Assembly (NCBI RefSeq): GCF_001421535.1 | Contig: NZ_LMKN01000011.1 | Span: forward strand, 31,015-95,014 | Direction of reading: 5' to 3' | DNA from: Sphingomonas sp. Leaf20 | GTDB lineage: Bacteria > Pseudomonadota > Alphaproteobacteria > Sphingomonadales > Sphingomonadaceae | Length of the DNA stretch: 64,000 nucleotides | Part shown: piece by piece, positions 8,998 through 18,647 of the stretch | Layout of the letters: each line of letters opens with the position of its first letter | Position numbering within the stretch: position 1 is the stretch's first letter | Notes under the pieces: generated by a model | Database searches by the model: none | What the model was told of the DNA's origin: nothing | The model's input: the letters and a program-made list of their open reading frames with translations, nothing else | Program-made: the position numbers and the translations under genes

Positions 8998-10397
8998 GCG
9001 CGCGCCCGCAACGCGGCCATCGCCTGCGCATAAGGGGGAAGCGCGCGGACCTGCGCGATCATCCGCGCACGCTGCTCGGCCAGATGCCGCTCGATCGTCG
9101 CCAGCGGCACTATGTCCGCGCGCGCATCGTAACGGCGCGGCATCAGGCCCATCGCGTCGAACATCACCGCCCAATCCTCCTCCTCGAACACTTCGTCGTC
9201 ATACATCGGCAACCGCCCGCGCGCCGCGAACAGATCGTATTTCGCGGCCAGTGGTCCGGGTAGCGATGCCGCGCGGCGGTCGTCCCACAGCGCGCCGGCG
9301 CGACCGGCCACGGCATAGTGCGCGATCAGGAAGTCGCGCGCGCCGTGTAACGCCGCGGCTGCGGTGCGGTTGAAGGCGGCGGCTTCGACGGGTGCCTGCG
9401 GTCCGTCGGGCCAGAGCTGGATCAGCTGCGCAAGCGACCGCAGCAGCAGCGTCAGTGCGGTCGGGTGCAGCGGTTCGAGCAGGCCCGCGGCGGCGCCCAG
9501 CGCGACGCAATTGCCCCGCCATGGCTCGATGCGGCGCGCCGCGCGGAACGGCTTGCCGGTTCCGCCAACGCTGCACGTCAGTCGCACATCCGCGCCGTCG
9601 AACGGCCAGGTCGCGGTCCACCCCGCGTCCTGCGCGTCTACCTGCGTATAGGGCGGGGGGGCGCCCTGCGCGGGCACCGTCTCGGCATGCGTGCGGTCGC
9701 AGGGCAACCAGCCGGACCAGTCCTCGGACGCGGGGCTGGTACGGCTGGCGATGCGCGCGTCGGTTCCCGAACAGTCGAGGACGAGCCAGGGTTCGATGCC
9801 GGTACCGTCCGCCAGTGTCAGCCTCTCGACGATGCCGTTCGCTGCGATCTCGGCATCGACGAACTCCGCGGACGCGCGTTCGGCCCCCGCCCGCAGCGCC
9901 GCCTCGCGGAGCAGCGCTTCATAGGGCGCGACGGGCAGATGCAGCGCATGCGCGATCGGCGCCCCGGGTGCGAACCGGCCCGCCTGCGCGGCGACCGCGG
10001 ACAGCGCATGATCGGCCAGCCGGACCGGGTGCCCCGCCGCGCGCAGCCGTCCGACGAGCTGGTGAAACGCGATGCCTTCGAGCGGCGCACCGGTCTCGCC
10101 ATAGGACAGGAACGCCGCCGCGCCGTCGGCCCGCCAGCCGCCGAACGCGACGCCCAGCGCATGGCCGCCGCCCGTCGTCCGGACCAACGTCGCCGCGTCG
10201 AGACCGAGCTCGGCGTGGAAGCCCGCGAGCGCGGGCGGCACCGCGATCACCGGCGCGAAATCGCCCAGGCCATCGTCGCCGGTGCCGTCGTCGATCACCA
10301 CCACGCGGTAGGACTCGCGTGGCAAGCGCCGCGCCAGCGCCGCCGCGGCGATCCAGCCGCACAGGTTCGCGCCCAGCACAGCCACCGTAGCCGTCAC
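8994..10397 (-). CDS. degenerate tryptophan-halogenase-fold protein (second of four), probable pseudo-enzyme
   Basis: A 467-aa, clearly homologous but altered protein. The N terminus reads VAVLGANLCGWIAAAAL instead of GGGTAGW. The catalytic-lysine site is Ala80 (GHALGVAF where the neighbours have FKLGI). The PLES glutamate is His311 (PLHPTALTL), and WxWxIP has become GWTATWP. The frame is intact and is coupled by 4-bp overlaps on both sides, so it is maintained as a protein and not decaying. I infer a non-halogenating partner or scaffold of the three intact paralogues; a different flavin chemistry is the alternative. Confidence 0.8.
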   Translation of the reverse strand: MTATVAVLGANLCGWIAAAALARRLPRESYRVVVIDDGTGDDGLGDFAPVIAVPPALAGFHAELGLDAATLVRTTGGGHALGVAFGGWRADGAAAFLSYGETGAPLEGIAFHQLVGRLRAAGHPVRLADHALSAVAAQAGRFAPGAPIAHALHLPVAPYEALLREAALRAGAERASAEFVDAEIAANGIVERLTLADGTGIEPWLVLDCSGTDARIASRTSPASEDWSGWLPCDRTHAETVPAQGAPPPYTQVDAQDAGWTATWPFDGADVRLTCSVGGTGKPFRAARRIEPWRGNCVALGAAAGLLEPLHPTALTLLLRSLAQLIQLWPDGPQAPVEAAAFNRTAAAALHGARDFLIAHYAVAGRAGALWDDRRAASLPGPLAAKYDLFAARGRLPMYDDEVFEEEDWAVMFDAMGLMPRRYDARADIVPLATIERHLAEQRARMIAQVRALPPYAQAMAALRARA

Positions 10398-11941
10398 GCG
10401 GCAGCCCCGATCCCTGCAAGATAGTCCGCATGCGTCGGCATCCCCTCGGCGGTGCGGCGGCAGGCGTCGGCGACGGCCGCGACACGCGCGCGCGAGTCCG
10501 CGGCGGGCAGTGCGGCGACGAGGGGGTGGATGCGTTCGGGCATGATTCGCTGGCCATAATAGACCGCGAGCCAGCTTGCGGGCAGGAACATGCCCTCACG
10601 ATATTGTTCGACGATGCCGCGATCGCGAAAGGCGGCGATCTTGCCGGCCAGCGAGGGGGGCAGGTCCATCGTCCGCATGTGGCGCCAGAACGGCGTGTCG
10701 TCACGCTCGGTCGCGCAATAATGAAGAACCAGGAAGTCGCGGACGCGGTCATATTCCAGCGCCATCGCGCGGTTGAATTCCGCGGCATCCGCGGGGTCGA
10801 GCACGGCGTCGTTCGGGAACAGCTCGATCAGCTTGCCGATGGCCAGCTGGATCAGGTGGATGCTGGTCGATTCAAGCGGCTCGAGGAACCCCGCCGAGAG
10901 GCCGATCGCTACGCAATTGTCGATCCACTGGCGGTTCCGACGCCCGGTGCGGAATCGCAGCATCCGCGGCTCGGCCAGCGCCTCGCCCTCGAGATTGTCG
11001 AGCAGTACCGCGCGTGCGCGTTCCGGATCGGTGAAGCGGGTCGAGAAGACATGACCGTTCCCGGTGCGATGCTGCAGCGGGATCCGCCATTGCCAGCCGG
11101 CGTCGCGCGCGGTGGCGCGGGTATAGGGAACGAGGGGGCCGGTGTTCGCCGTCGGGACCGCCCATGCCGCGTCGCAGGGGAGCCAGTGCGCCCAATCCTC
11201 GTGTCCCGCCTTCAGGGCGCCTTCGATGAGCAGGGCGCGGAACCCCGAACAGTCGACGAACAGATCGCCCTCGATCCGCTGTCCGTCCGCCAGGCGAAGC
11301 GCCGCGATACCGCTCGGGCCCCGTTCGACGTCCTCGACGCGACCCTCGATCCGCGTGACGCCACGGGTTTCGGCATAGTCGCGCAGATACGCGGCATAGA
11401 GCCCGGCATCGAACTGATACGCATAGGAATAGGTCGACCCGACCGATCGCGGATCGTCGAGCGGCGGCGTGAACCGCCCGGCTCGTGCGGCAACGATCGG
11501 GAGCGAGCACGCGGCGAGTCCCGGCGTCTCATCCGGCTTGCCCCGGTTCGCGTGGAGCCAATGCTGATGGAACGGCAGCCCGTCGACGTCATGGCCGAAA
11601 TCGCCGAACGGATGGATGTAACTGTCGCCGATCCGACCCCAATCGCAGAACTCGATGCCCAGCTTGAACGTCGCCTTGGTACGCCGGACGAAATCGGCTT
11701 CGTCGATACCCAATCTTTGATTGAAAAACCGAATGTGAGGGACCGTGGCCTCGCCGACACCAACCGTCCCGATCTCCTCGGACTCGACCAGCGTGATATC
11801 GGCCAGGCGTCCCGCTGCGCTCGCACCGGTCGTAAGGCCGAGCGTAGCCGCAGTCATCCAGCCTGCGGTACCGCCACCAACGATGACGATGCGTAGCCTT
11901 GCACGTCCGCTCAATCCCGCCTCCCGATATGTTGCATTCAT
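10394..11941 (-). CDS. tryptophan-halogenase-fold flavoprotein (first of four, operon leader)
   Basis: A 515-aa flavin halogenase-family protein. RIVIVGGGTAGWM is the FAD site, GVGEATVPHI follows, and Lys93 in TFKLGIEF is the catalytic-lysine position. GWQWRIPLQHRTGNG and PLESTSIHL are both present. It is the promoter-proximal gene of a five-gene coupled operon (10394, 8994, 7480, 5981, 4239) and diverges from the TonB receptor at 12077 over a 135-bp AT-rich gap that must hold both promoters. Substrate unknown. Confidence 0.88.
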   Translation of the reverse strand: MNATYREAGLSGRARLRIVIVGGGTAGWMTAATLGLTTGASAAGRLADITLVESEEIGTVGVGEATVPHIRFFNQRLGIDEADFVRRTKATFKLGIEFCDWGRIGDSYIHPFGDFGHDVDGLPFHQHWLHANRGKPDETPGLAACSLPIVAARAGRFTPPLDDPRSVGSTYSYAYQFDAGLYAAYLRDYAETRGVTRIEGRVEDVERGPSGIAALRLADGQRIEGDLFVDCSGFRALLIEGALKAGHEDWAHWLPCDAAWAVPTANTGPLVPYTRATARDAGWQWRIPLQHRTGNGHVFSTRFTDPERARAVLLDNLEGEALAEPRMLRFRTGRRNRQWIDNCVAIGLSAGFLEPLESTSIHLIQLAIGKLIELFPNDAVLDPADAAEFNRAMALEYDRVRDFLVLHYCATERDDTPFWRHMRTMDLPPSLAGKIAAFRDRGIVEQYREGMFLPASWLAVYYGQRIMPERIHPLVAALPAADSRARVAAVADACRRTAEGMPTHADYLAGIGAAA

Positions 11942-12040
11942 ACAACAAGCCTAGCAAAACATTAAAAAAATGTAAGATTCGCTCTAGGCCTTACTTCCTC
12001 CTATCGCTACCAAACATTGTAGAAAAACAGCGCCAGTTAA

Positions 12041-12054
12041 TGATAGCGCTAACA
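12041..12054. promoter_or_regulatory. LacI-family-type operator upstream of the TonB receptor
   Basis: TGATAGCGCTAACA, a near-palindrome (6 of 7 pairs) centred on CG, as is usual for LacI-family sites. It is just before the receptor start. The same sequence with one changed base lies before the xylanase gene (16756-16769). No LacI-family gene is in the window. Confidence 0.7.
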
Positions 12055-12076
12055 AAAAGAGGGGATGTCGGGAGCA

Positions 12077-15000
12077 ATGGCCAAGTTCGAGATCACACGC
12101 GTCGCGCGTCGGGGAACCCTCCTGAAAGGTGGTGCTTCACTGCTGGCGCTGTGCCTGGCCACTGCGCCGAATGGCGCTTTGGCCCAGCAGGCCGGTGCTA
12201 CAGCTGACCAGGCGATGCCGACGCCGAACGCTGCAAAGCGTACCGCACCTTCTGAACGTGCTGCGGGAACGGTGGCCGGGGCGCCGCAAATGGGCGCGGC
12301 GCAGCCATCCGCGAACGGGCAGGTGCCCTCCGGCGGCGCCGAAGTGACGCAGGCCGAGCAGGCGACCGCGACGCCCCAGGACGAAGCCGCCGATCAGGAC
12401 ATCGTCGTCACCGGCATCCGCCAGAGCCTGCAGAGTGCGCAGGCGATCAAGCGCAATTCCGAAGTCGTGGGTGATTCGATCTCGTCCGAAGATATCGGTG
12501 CGCTGCCCGACCGTTCGGTCACCGAAGCGCTGCAGCGCGTGCCTGGCGTGTCGATCAGCCGCTTCTCGGCCGGCGCCGATCCCGATCACTTCGCGACCGA
12601 AGGTTCGGGCGTCACCGTCCGCGGCCTCAGCTACACGCGATCCGAGATCAACGGCCGCGATTCGTTCAGCGCGAACAACGGCCGCGGCTTGTCCTTCGCC
12701 GACGTGCCCGCCGAGCTGCTTGGCGGCGTCGACGTGTTCAAGAGCCCGTCCGCCGACATGATCGAAGGCGGCATCGGCGGCTCGGTCAACCTGCGCACGC
12801 GCCTGCCGTTCGATTCCACCGGACTGGTGTTGGGCGGGACGCTCGAGAACAATTACGGCGATTTCGTCAAGAAGTCGGCGCCGACCGTCTCGGTTCTCGG
12901 CAGCAATCGCTGGGAAACTGGCATTGGCGACTTCGGCATTCTTGCCAGCTTCGTGCGTTCACAGGTCCGCAGCCGCGCCGACAGCGTGCAGATCTCGAAC
13001 TGGGGCGAGCGTGTGATCGGCGCCGACGGCTCGCTGTTGCAGCCGGTCGATGCGACCACCGGCGTGGTCAACACCGGCCGCACCGTCTACGTGCCCCGCG
13101 GCGCGGCGATCCGCAGCCAGGAATTCAACCGAACGCGCTATGGCTATTCGGCCGCCGGCCAGTGGCGCAGCCCTGACAAGTCGATGACCGCGACCGCGCA
13201 ATTCCTGCGGACCGACTCGCGCGAGGCATGGACGGAGAATTCGATCGAGGTCGCGACCGACAACGTGCTGACCGCGGGCGATTCCCAGCCCTTTCCCGGC
13301 ACCAGCTTCACTTATGATGACGACAACGCCTTCACGAGCGGCTTGATCACCGGACCGAACGGCTATCGTGCGGACCAGGACCCGGCAAACGGCGGTGACC
13401 AGCGCACGCCGACCAACGGTCTTCAAAGCAACAATATTTCACGCGGCAATAATTCGCGATTCCGCACGAACGATGCGAGCTTCAATCTGAAGTGGCAGGC
13501 GACCAACCGGCTTGGCATCAATCTCGATTATCAGCATGTCTGGTCGCAGGTGAAGGTCACCGATCTGACCGTATGGGGCACGTCCTATCAGAATGCCGAC
13601 ATTCGGCTCGACGGTACCAACCCCGCCTATGTGAACTTCGTGCCCGTTACGAATACGCCGAACAACTACCAGAACGCGGCGCACCCGAGCTACCTCGACG
13701 CGTACAACAACTTCTATCGATCGGCGATGGACCATATTGAAGACAGCAAGGGCAACGAGGATGCAGCGCGCATCGACCTTGATTATTCCTTCCCTGAAGA
13801 CAGCTGGCTGACCTCGGTTCGCGTCGGCTATCGCTTCGCCGACCGGCAAAACGAAGCCCGTTCAACCGGCTACAATTGGGGCGTGCTCAGCGAGATCTGG
13901 GGTGGCGGCAATAATCAAACCAATGCGGCCGCTCCGACCGGACCAGGTGGCCCTGTCTGGTTCGATCGCCCGATCGATGGCAATCCCGTCACGCGTAACG
14001 AGGGTAATCTCGGACCGCAGCAGGCGTTTCTGTACGACAATTTCTTCCGCGGCCAGGCGAACGATGCGTCGAACGGTGGGCGCGTGTTCGTACCGGGATC
14101 ATTCCTCCAGAATTACGACACCGCGACTCAGGCGATCAGCCAGATCGCGCAGGAATGGCGCACCTTCACGAGCAACCTTTCGGGTGCCGAGGGTTGGGTC
14201 CCATTGGCCGGCCGTGCCGGCGTCATTGCCGGAACCCCGTTTCTGCCGGGCGAGATCAACCCGGTCAGCGAGCGCAATAATGCAGTCTACGCGATGGCGC
14301 GGTTCGGGAACGATCTGTCCAATGGGTGGAACCTGAGCGGTAATCTTGGCGTGCGCTACACCAAGACGCGACGTGTCTCCTCAGGGTTCTTCGCGTTCCC
14401 GCAGCAGGCGTTTAATTGCCCGGCGTTGACGCCGGAAGAGGTCGCCAATGGAGGTGTCCCGTCGCGGTTCTGCTCGTTGCCCCAGGCGGTGCGCGACTCC
14501 GCCGTTGCATTCCAGAACGGATCGCTGGCCCCGAATGACGCGCGGCTGACCTATGATTACTTCCTGCCGAGCTTCAATGTGAAGCTGGCGATGGGCGGCG
14601 GTTTGCAGTTTCGCGCGGCCTTCACCAAGAGCGTCGCACCGCCTGATTTCGGGCTGACGCGGTCGTTTTATAATATCAGCCTGAACACAAGCGATCAGAC
14701 CATCGCATTCAACGGTTCGCCCATCGCGAATTTTCAGGTCGGCAACCCATATCTGAAGCCGGTCCGCGCCGACAATTACGACCTGACTGCGGAATGGTAT
14801 TTTTCGAATGTCGGCCAGCTCACGCTGTCGCTCTTCAAGAAGGATCTGTACGGCGTACAGACCAACAGCCTGCAGCGGCAGAGCTTCACCAACAACGGCG
14901 CGACCTTCGATGGGATCATCACCACCCCGCTGAATTCGACCGAGACCGGTCGTGTAAAGGGCTTCGAGGTCGGATATCAGCAGACCTTCGACTTTCTACC

Positions 15001-15481
15001 CGGGGTGCTGAGCGGTTTCGGCCTCGCCGCGAACTTCACCTATGTGAAGTCGTCGGGAGTCTCGCAAGAAAACCTCGACGAGAACGATCCCAACGTCGCG
15101 GCTGGGATTATCTCTAACGTCGACACCAGCGGACTGCCGCTTCAAGGTTTGTCGAAATATCAATTTAATATCGCGCCCTTCTATCAGCGCAACGGTGTGG
15201 AAGTCCGTGCCGCCTATAATTGGCGGTCGAGGAATCTCCTGACGATCCGCGACGTGATCGCTCCGAACGCCCCGGTGTACGCGGAAAAATACGGGCAGCT
15301 TGACGCATCGATCTTCTATGCAGTGACACCGGCAATCAAGATGGGGTTCCAGGGCGTCAACCTGACCAACTCGATTACGCGAACATCGTACGTAATCAAC
15401 GATGATCTGCTGACGCGGCCGCGCAACTGGTTCATCGCGGATCGCCGCTTCACCTTCTCCATTCGCGCGTCGTTCAGATAA
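12077..15481 (+). CDS. TonB-dependent receptor for oligosaccharides
   Basis: A roughly 1,134-aa outer-membrane receptor. An N-terminal signal sequence (hydrophobic run ending near ALAQQ) is followed by a Pro/Ala/Gln-rich linker. The TonB-box-like DIVVTGIRQSL comes next, then the plug domain (SISSEDIGALPDRSVTEALQRVPGV is the plug hallmark), a large beta-barrel, and a terminal strand ending in Phe-Arg. I prefer the ATG at 12077 with GGGAG before it; an in-frame ATG at 12065 is possible. Size and neighbours (GH9, GH10, halogenase-fold and cupin genes) mark it as the outer-membrane importer of a xylan/glucan locus. The operator at 12041-12054 suggests sugar-responsive repression. Confidence 0.92.
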   Translation: MAKFEITRVARRGTLLKGGASLLALCLATAPNGALAQQAGATADQAMPTPNAAKRTAPSERAAGTVAGAPQMGAAQPSANGQVPSGGAEVTQAEQATATPQDEAADQDIVVTGIRQSLQSAQAIKRNSEVVGDSISSEDIGALPDRSVTEALQRVPGVSISRFSAGADPDHFATEGSGVTVRGLSYTRSEINGRDSFSANNGRGLSFADVPAELLGGVDVFKSPSADMIEGGIGGSVNLRTRLPFDSTGLVLGGTLENNYGDFVKKSAPTVSVLGSNRWETGIGDFGILASFVRSQVRSRADSVQISNWGERVIGADGSLLQPVDATTGVVNTGRTVYVPRGAAIRSQEFNRTRYGYSAAGQWRSPDKSMTATAQFLRTDSREAWTENSIEVATDNVLTAGDSQPFPGTSFTYDDDNAFTSGLITGPNGYRADQDPANGGDQRTPTNGLQSNNISRGNNSRFRTNDASFNLKWQATNRLGINLDYQHVWSQVKVTDLTVWGTSYQNADIRLDGTNPAYVNFVPVTNTPNNYQNAAHPSYLDAYNNFYRSAMDHIEDSKGNEDAARIDLDYSFPEDSWLTSVRVGYRFADRQNEARSTGYNWGVLSEIWGGGNNQTNAAAPTGPGGPVWFDRPIDGNPVTRNEGNLGPQQAFLYDNFFRGQANDASNGGRVFVPGSFLQNYDTATQAISQIAQEWRTFTSNLSGAEGWVPLAGRAGVIAGTPFLPGEINPVSERNNAVYAMARFGNDLSNGWNLSGNLGVRYTKTRRVSSGFFAFPQQAFNCPALTPEEVANGGVPSRFCSLPQAVRDSAVAFQNGSLAPNDARLTYDYFLPSFNVKLAMGGGLQFRAAFTKSVAPPDFGLTRSFYNISLNTSDQTIAFNGSPIANFQVGNPYLKPVRADNYDLTAEWYFSNVGQLTLSLFKKDLYGVQTNSLQRQSFTNNGATFDGIITTPLNSTETGRVKGFEVGYQQTFDFLPGVLSGFGLAANFTYVKSSGVSQENLDENDPNVAAGIISNVDTSGLPLQGLSKYQFNIAPFYQRNGVEVRAAYNWRSRNLLTIRDVIAPNAPVYAEKYGQLDASIFYAVTPAIKMGFQGVNLTNSITRTSYVINDDLLTRPRNWFIADRRFTFSIRASFR

Positions 15482-15539
15482 GCGCGACAGGGTTGGTCGG
15501 TTCGGCCGACCCTCCCGATCAGCCTCCCGTTCTCCCCCT

Positions 15540-15574
15540 GGGCGCCGCGCGTTAACCGCGGCGCCCATTTTTTG
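15540..15574 (+). terminator. strong intrinsic terminator after the TonB receptor
   Basis: GGGCGCCGCG-cgttaac-CGCGGCGCCC followed by ATTTTTT: a perfect 10-bp stem, 7-base loop and T-run. It lies between the convergent ends of the receptor and the xylanase gene and ends the plus-strand transcript. Confidence 0.9.
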
Positions 15575-15582
15575 TTATCGTG

Positions 15583-16737
15583 TCAGGCGCGGTGTGGGGC
15601 GGCGGCAAGCGCGGCGGCGATCGCCGTGTACATGGGTTTGGGCTTGAACGCGGCGTCATAGGGGCAGGGGCGGCGGCGTGGCTTGTCCTTGCGCGGCTCG
15701 AACCCTTCAATCCAGCTATAGCGATCGGTCATTCCCCACAGCAGCACGTCGCGAAGCTGCGGATAGGCGAGCATCACGTCGAGGTAGCCGCGCGTAAAAT
15801 CCGCCACCGCTCGGTCGCGAACTGCAACGTCGGCGGGAAGCGAATTGTCGCGTACGTCGAGCTCGGTAATCACCAATCCATAGCCCATCGCGGTCACCTC
15901 ATCGAGGAAGCGGCGCCACTCGCCCTCCAGCTCCGCGATCGTCGCACGCGCATCGATCCCTTGTGTGACCAGGTGCGACTGCACGCCTAGCGCATCGACC
16001 GGCACGCCCCGCGTCTTGAACCCTTCGAGCAGCTTGAGAACCCCTGCGCGGTGCGTGGCGTTGCCGGGCTCCCAGCTCATATAGTCGTTATAGACCAGTT
16101 GTGCCTGCGGCGCGGCGCGGCGCGCGGTGCGAAAGGCGAGGTCGAGCGTTGCCTCCGGGCTACCCATCGCCCGCGACAGCGCGGTCTGGTACAAGCTCGC
16201 ATCCTTGGGATCGACCGCCTCGTTGACGACGTCGTAGCTCCTGATCCGGCTGCCGTAGCGGCCACACACGGTGCTGACATGATCGACCAGGAGGCGTTCG
16301 GCTGCACGCGCGGGGGTCGCACCAAAGTCGTGTGTTTCTTCCCAGCGCGGCATCCATTTCGGCTGATGCCACAACAGATTGTGCCCGCGGACCGGTAGCG
16401 CGTTGGCGTCCGCCCACGCCATCATCGCATCGAACCGCGCAAAGTCGAACTGGGTCGCACTCGGACGCAGCGCCTGCCACTTCATCTCGTTCTCGGCGAC
16501 CAGCAGACTACAGTCGCGCATCAGCAGCGCGGCGTAGGCCGGGTTCGCAAACGAGCCGCGATCGGCACCCTGAGCGCCCCAGGCGAAACTCGATCCCATC
16601 CGCATGCCCTTCGCCGCAGCGAGCTGCTTCAGGCTCCTCGGTGCGACCTCGGGCTCGCTTGCAGCGCTGCCCCGTGCCCCCACTAATACGGCAAGACCTG
16701 CAAGCATCGACAGCCCGCTGCGACGTGTAATATCCAC
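15583..16737 (-). CDS. GH10 endo-1,4-beta-xylanase
   Basis: A 384-aa secreted xylanase. The N terminus TRRSGLSMLAGLAVLVG resembles a twin-arginine signal and ends near ASA. The GH10 fold shows WHQPKW (substrate binding), Glu173 in SYDVVNEAV (acid/base) and Glu292 in VITELDV (nucleophile). The start is a GTG at 16737 with AGAGGA before it; no in-frame ATG fits. The operator at 16756-16769 sits 19 bp upstream, matching the one before the TonB receptor, so the two are probably induced together by xylo-oligosaccharides. Confidence 0.93.
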   Translation of the reverse strand: MDITRRSGLSMLAGLAVLVGARGSAASEPEVAPRSLKQLAAAKGMRMGSSFAWGAQGADRGSFANPAYAALLMRDCSLLVAENEMKWQALRPSATQFDFARFDAMMAWADANALPVRGHNLLWHQPKWMPRWEETHDFGATPARAAERLLVDHVSTVCGRYGSRIRSYDVVNEAVDPKDASLYQTALSRAMGSPEATLDLAFRTARRAAPQAQLVYNDYMSWEPGNATHRAGVLKLLEGFKTRGVPVDALGVQSHLVTQGIDARATIAELEGEWRRFLDEVTAMGYGLVITELDVRDNSLPADVAVRDRAVADFTRGYLDVMLAYPQLRDVLLWGMTDRYSWIEGFEPRKDKPRRRPCPYDAAFKPKPMYTAIAAALAAAPHRA

Positions 16738-16755
16738 AAGGCATCCTCTCTTTTA

Positions 16756-16769
16756 TGATAGCGCTAACG
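16756..16769. promoter_or_regulatory. LacI-family-type operator upstream of the xylanase
   Basis: TGATAGCGCTAACG, identical in 13 of 14 bases to the site before the TonB receptor at 12041. It lies where a repressor would block the xylanase promoter. Confidence 0.7.
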
Positions 16770-16903
16770 CTGGCGATTTCTTGGGATGAGGTCAATCCGG
16801 ACGCGGCAGCGTACCATGCAGACCTACGACGTGCAGGCCATTGTTAACGGGCCTGAAACGGCATTACTCTTTCGACGTACGCAAGTGGTCAGGGGGCAAC
16901 GGG

Positions 16904-17695
16904 ATGATTGTGGCATTTGCGGTGGCGGCTGCCGTCTCGACGGTAAGCTATAGCCCGGTCGGCAAATGGACAATGGACTACCAGCAGGACCTCTGTCTGC
17001 TGACGCGGCCGTATGAATCGAACGGGACCAAAGTCACCCTTGGGTTCAGGCAGGCTCCGGGCGATTTCCAGACCGAGGTCATTATATTGTCTGCCGACAG
17101 TCCGGACGAAGCGCTCAGGGGTGGTGGCGTTATCATGCGTCCCGACCCCGCTACAACGATAATAAGCATGGGCGTCAGCCTCAGGATTCCCGGGGGTCGT
17201 AAGCGGGTGTTGCGGTTCATGGCGCCACATGCGCAAATCGTCGGGTTGGGATCGCAGGTCGGGCTGACGATCGAAGAACTGGGTCAGGGCGCGATGACGT
17301 TCCCCCTCGACCGCGCGGATAAGGCGCTGCGCGCGCTCGTGACCTGCGAAACCGATCAGATCAGATCATGGGGTGTCGACCTGTCGCAGATGGCGGTGAC
17401 GGCCAAGCCAATCGGCGATGTCACGAAATGGTTCGTCTTCCCACTCCAGGCTGCGCACAACCGGCAGGATGGCGACACCACCGTCCGCTGGAGCATCGAC
17501 ACGAAGGGCAGGGTGGACGGTTGCACGATCGTGCGTTCGAGCGGCAATCCGGTTCTGGACAGTTCCGCCTGCAAGCAGATCATCAAGCGTGGCAAATACC
17601 AGCCGGCGATCGGTAAGGACGGCAAGCCGATGCGCTCGCTCGAGACGCGGTTGCTGATCTGGTCGTTGGGCGGGTGGCCAAGCCAACGGCGTTAA
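16904..17695 (+). CDS. secreted protein with TonB C-terminal-like domain
   Basis: About 263 aa. The ATG at 16904 has a purine-rich ribosome site (GGGGGCAACGGG), and the product begins with a signal-like segment (MIVAFAVAAAVSTVSYS); an in-frame start at 16841 would bury that signal. The last 90 residues match the TonB C-terminal fold pattern: VRWSIDTKGRVDGCTIVRSSG, then LDSSACKQIIKRGKYQPA. Full TonB features (cytoplasmic anchor plus proline-rich linker) are missing, so it is a periplasmic TonB_C-type protein of unknown partner, perhaps helping the nearby receptor. Confidence 0.7.
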   Translation: MIVAFAVAAAVSTVSYSPVGKWTMDYQQDLCLLTRPYESNGTKVTLGFRQAPGDFQTEVIILSADSPDEALRGGGVIMRPDPATTIISMGVSLRIPGGRKRVLRFMAPHAQIVGLGSQVGLTIEELGQGAMTFPLDRADKALRALVTCETDQIRSWGVDLSQMAVTAKPIGDVTKWFVFPLQAAHNRQDGDTTVRWSIDTKGRVDGCTIVRSSGNPVLDSSACKQIIKRGKYQPAIGKDGKPMRSLETRLLIWSLGGWPSQRR

Positions 17696-18647
17696 TTCGC
17701 ACGTTCATACACTTGCGGAGATCGCCGCTCAGCCGCACTGGCCGAACGGCAGATCCTCACGAGCTAGGCTGCCGCACCCGCAGACCCGAGCGCATCTTGT
17801 GGAGAGCAGTTCGCGTTAGACTGACAGCACCGCCACCACCCCTTGGATTTACACCCAAAGTTCCGATTAGGTCGTTGGGTTCCCATAACCGCTCCCCGAA
17901 AGTGCGCGTGCTTGGAGCCGAACGCCGCCGCACGGTTTCCGCACAAATCGCTGGCCGTGGTTTATGCCGCGTTAAGCCGCACCCTAATATTGCGGACTGC
18001 CTTTGCTTGCAGCTGAATGGCAAAAGTGGTGGAAACCGGACCGGCCGCTTTTGGGCAACGATTGCGAGAAGCAGCCGTCCGTTCAGACGATGAGGCAGGG
18101 GCTGAACCCCCGGTTACAGACTTTCCTCGGACTTCGCCCTTACGGGCAGGCAAACCACAAGATTGACGTCGGATAAAGGAATGCGGCGCTAGTCTAACCA
18201 GAAATTGCCGCGCTTGACGGAATGCGACATGCGACGCCCCATTTGTAGCACCGGGCGCCTCACGAAGCATTGATTTACTGCTTGTCCGCCGATCTCCGCT
18301 GCTTAGCGATGATATGGTGCCCCCTACGGGAGGGGAGCCTACTTGATCGAAGTAACGAATTAACGTCGTTCTCGACCCGCCGGTTTAGCCACGCTGTACC
18401 AGTCTGCTGTACCAGCGGTTGATGATTTACGTTATGTAGGGCTCGTCAGCCGCATGGGGAAGGGCGAAGCCACTCGGCGATTTTCTAAAGTTTTCGAGGT
18501 TGCATCGTCATCTACGTCCAAGTTTTCTGCTGTGGTCTCACACGCGGAGCGCACTTACCATAATCCACTTTTTAATGACATTCGCGCCGTGCTCGCGGCA
18601 GATGTTGATAGTCCGACCGGAGCGGTCGCTAGCGGCTAAGGAAACCC
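17696..18647. other. long intergenic stretch with one repeat copy
   Basis: About 950 bp without a gene I trust. It holds one copy of the 75-bp repeat at 18028-18102. A 61-codon frame at 18454-18639 has no ribosome site or family and is not called. Confidence 0.5.
18028..18102 (+). repeat. 75-bp dispersed intergenic repeat, copy 1
   Basis: Begins GGTGGAAACCGGACCGGCCG and aligns almost without gaps to 33179-33254; a shorter relative is at 33272-33308. All copies are outside genes. Confidence 0.7.

Noticed and set aside
18454..18639. 61-codon frame before the aspartic-protease gene
   Set aside because: No ribosome site, no family pattern, weak codon bias; treated as non-coding.
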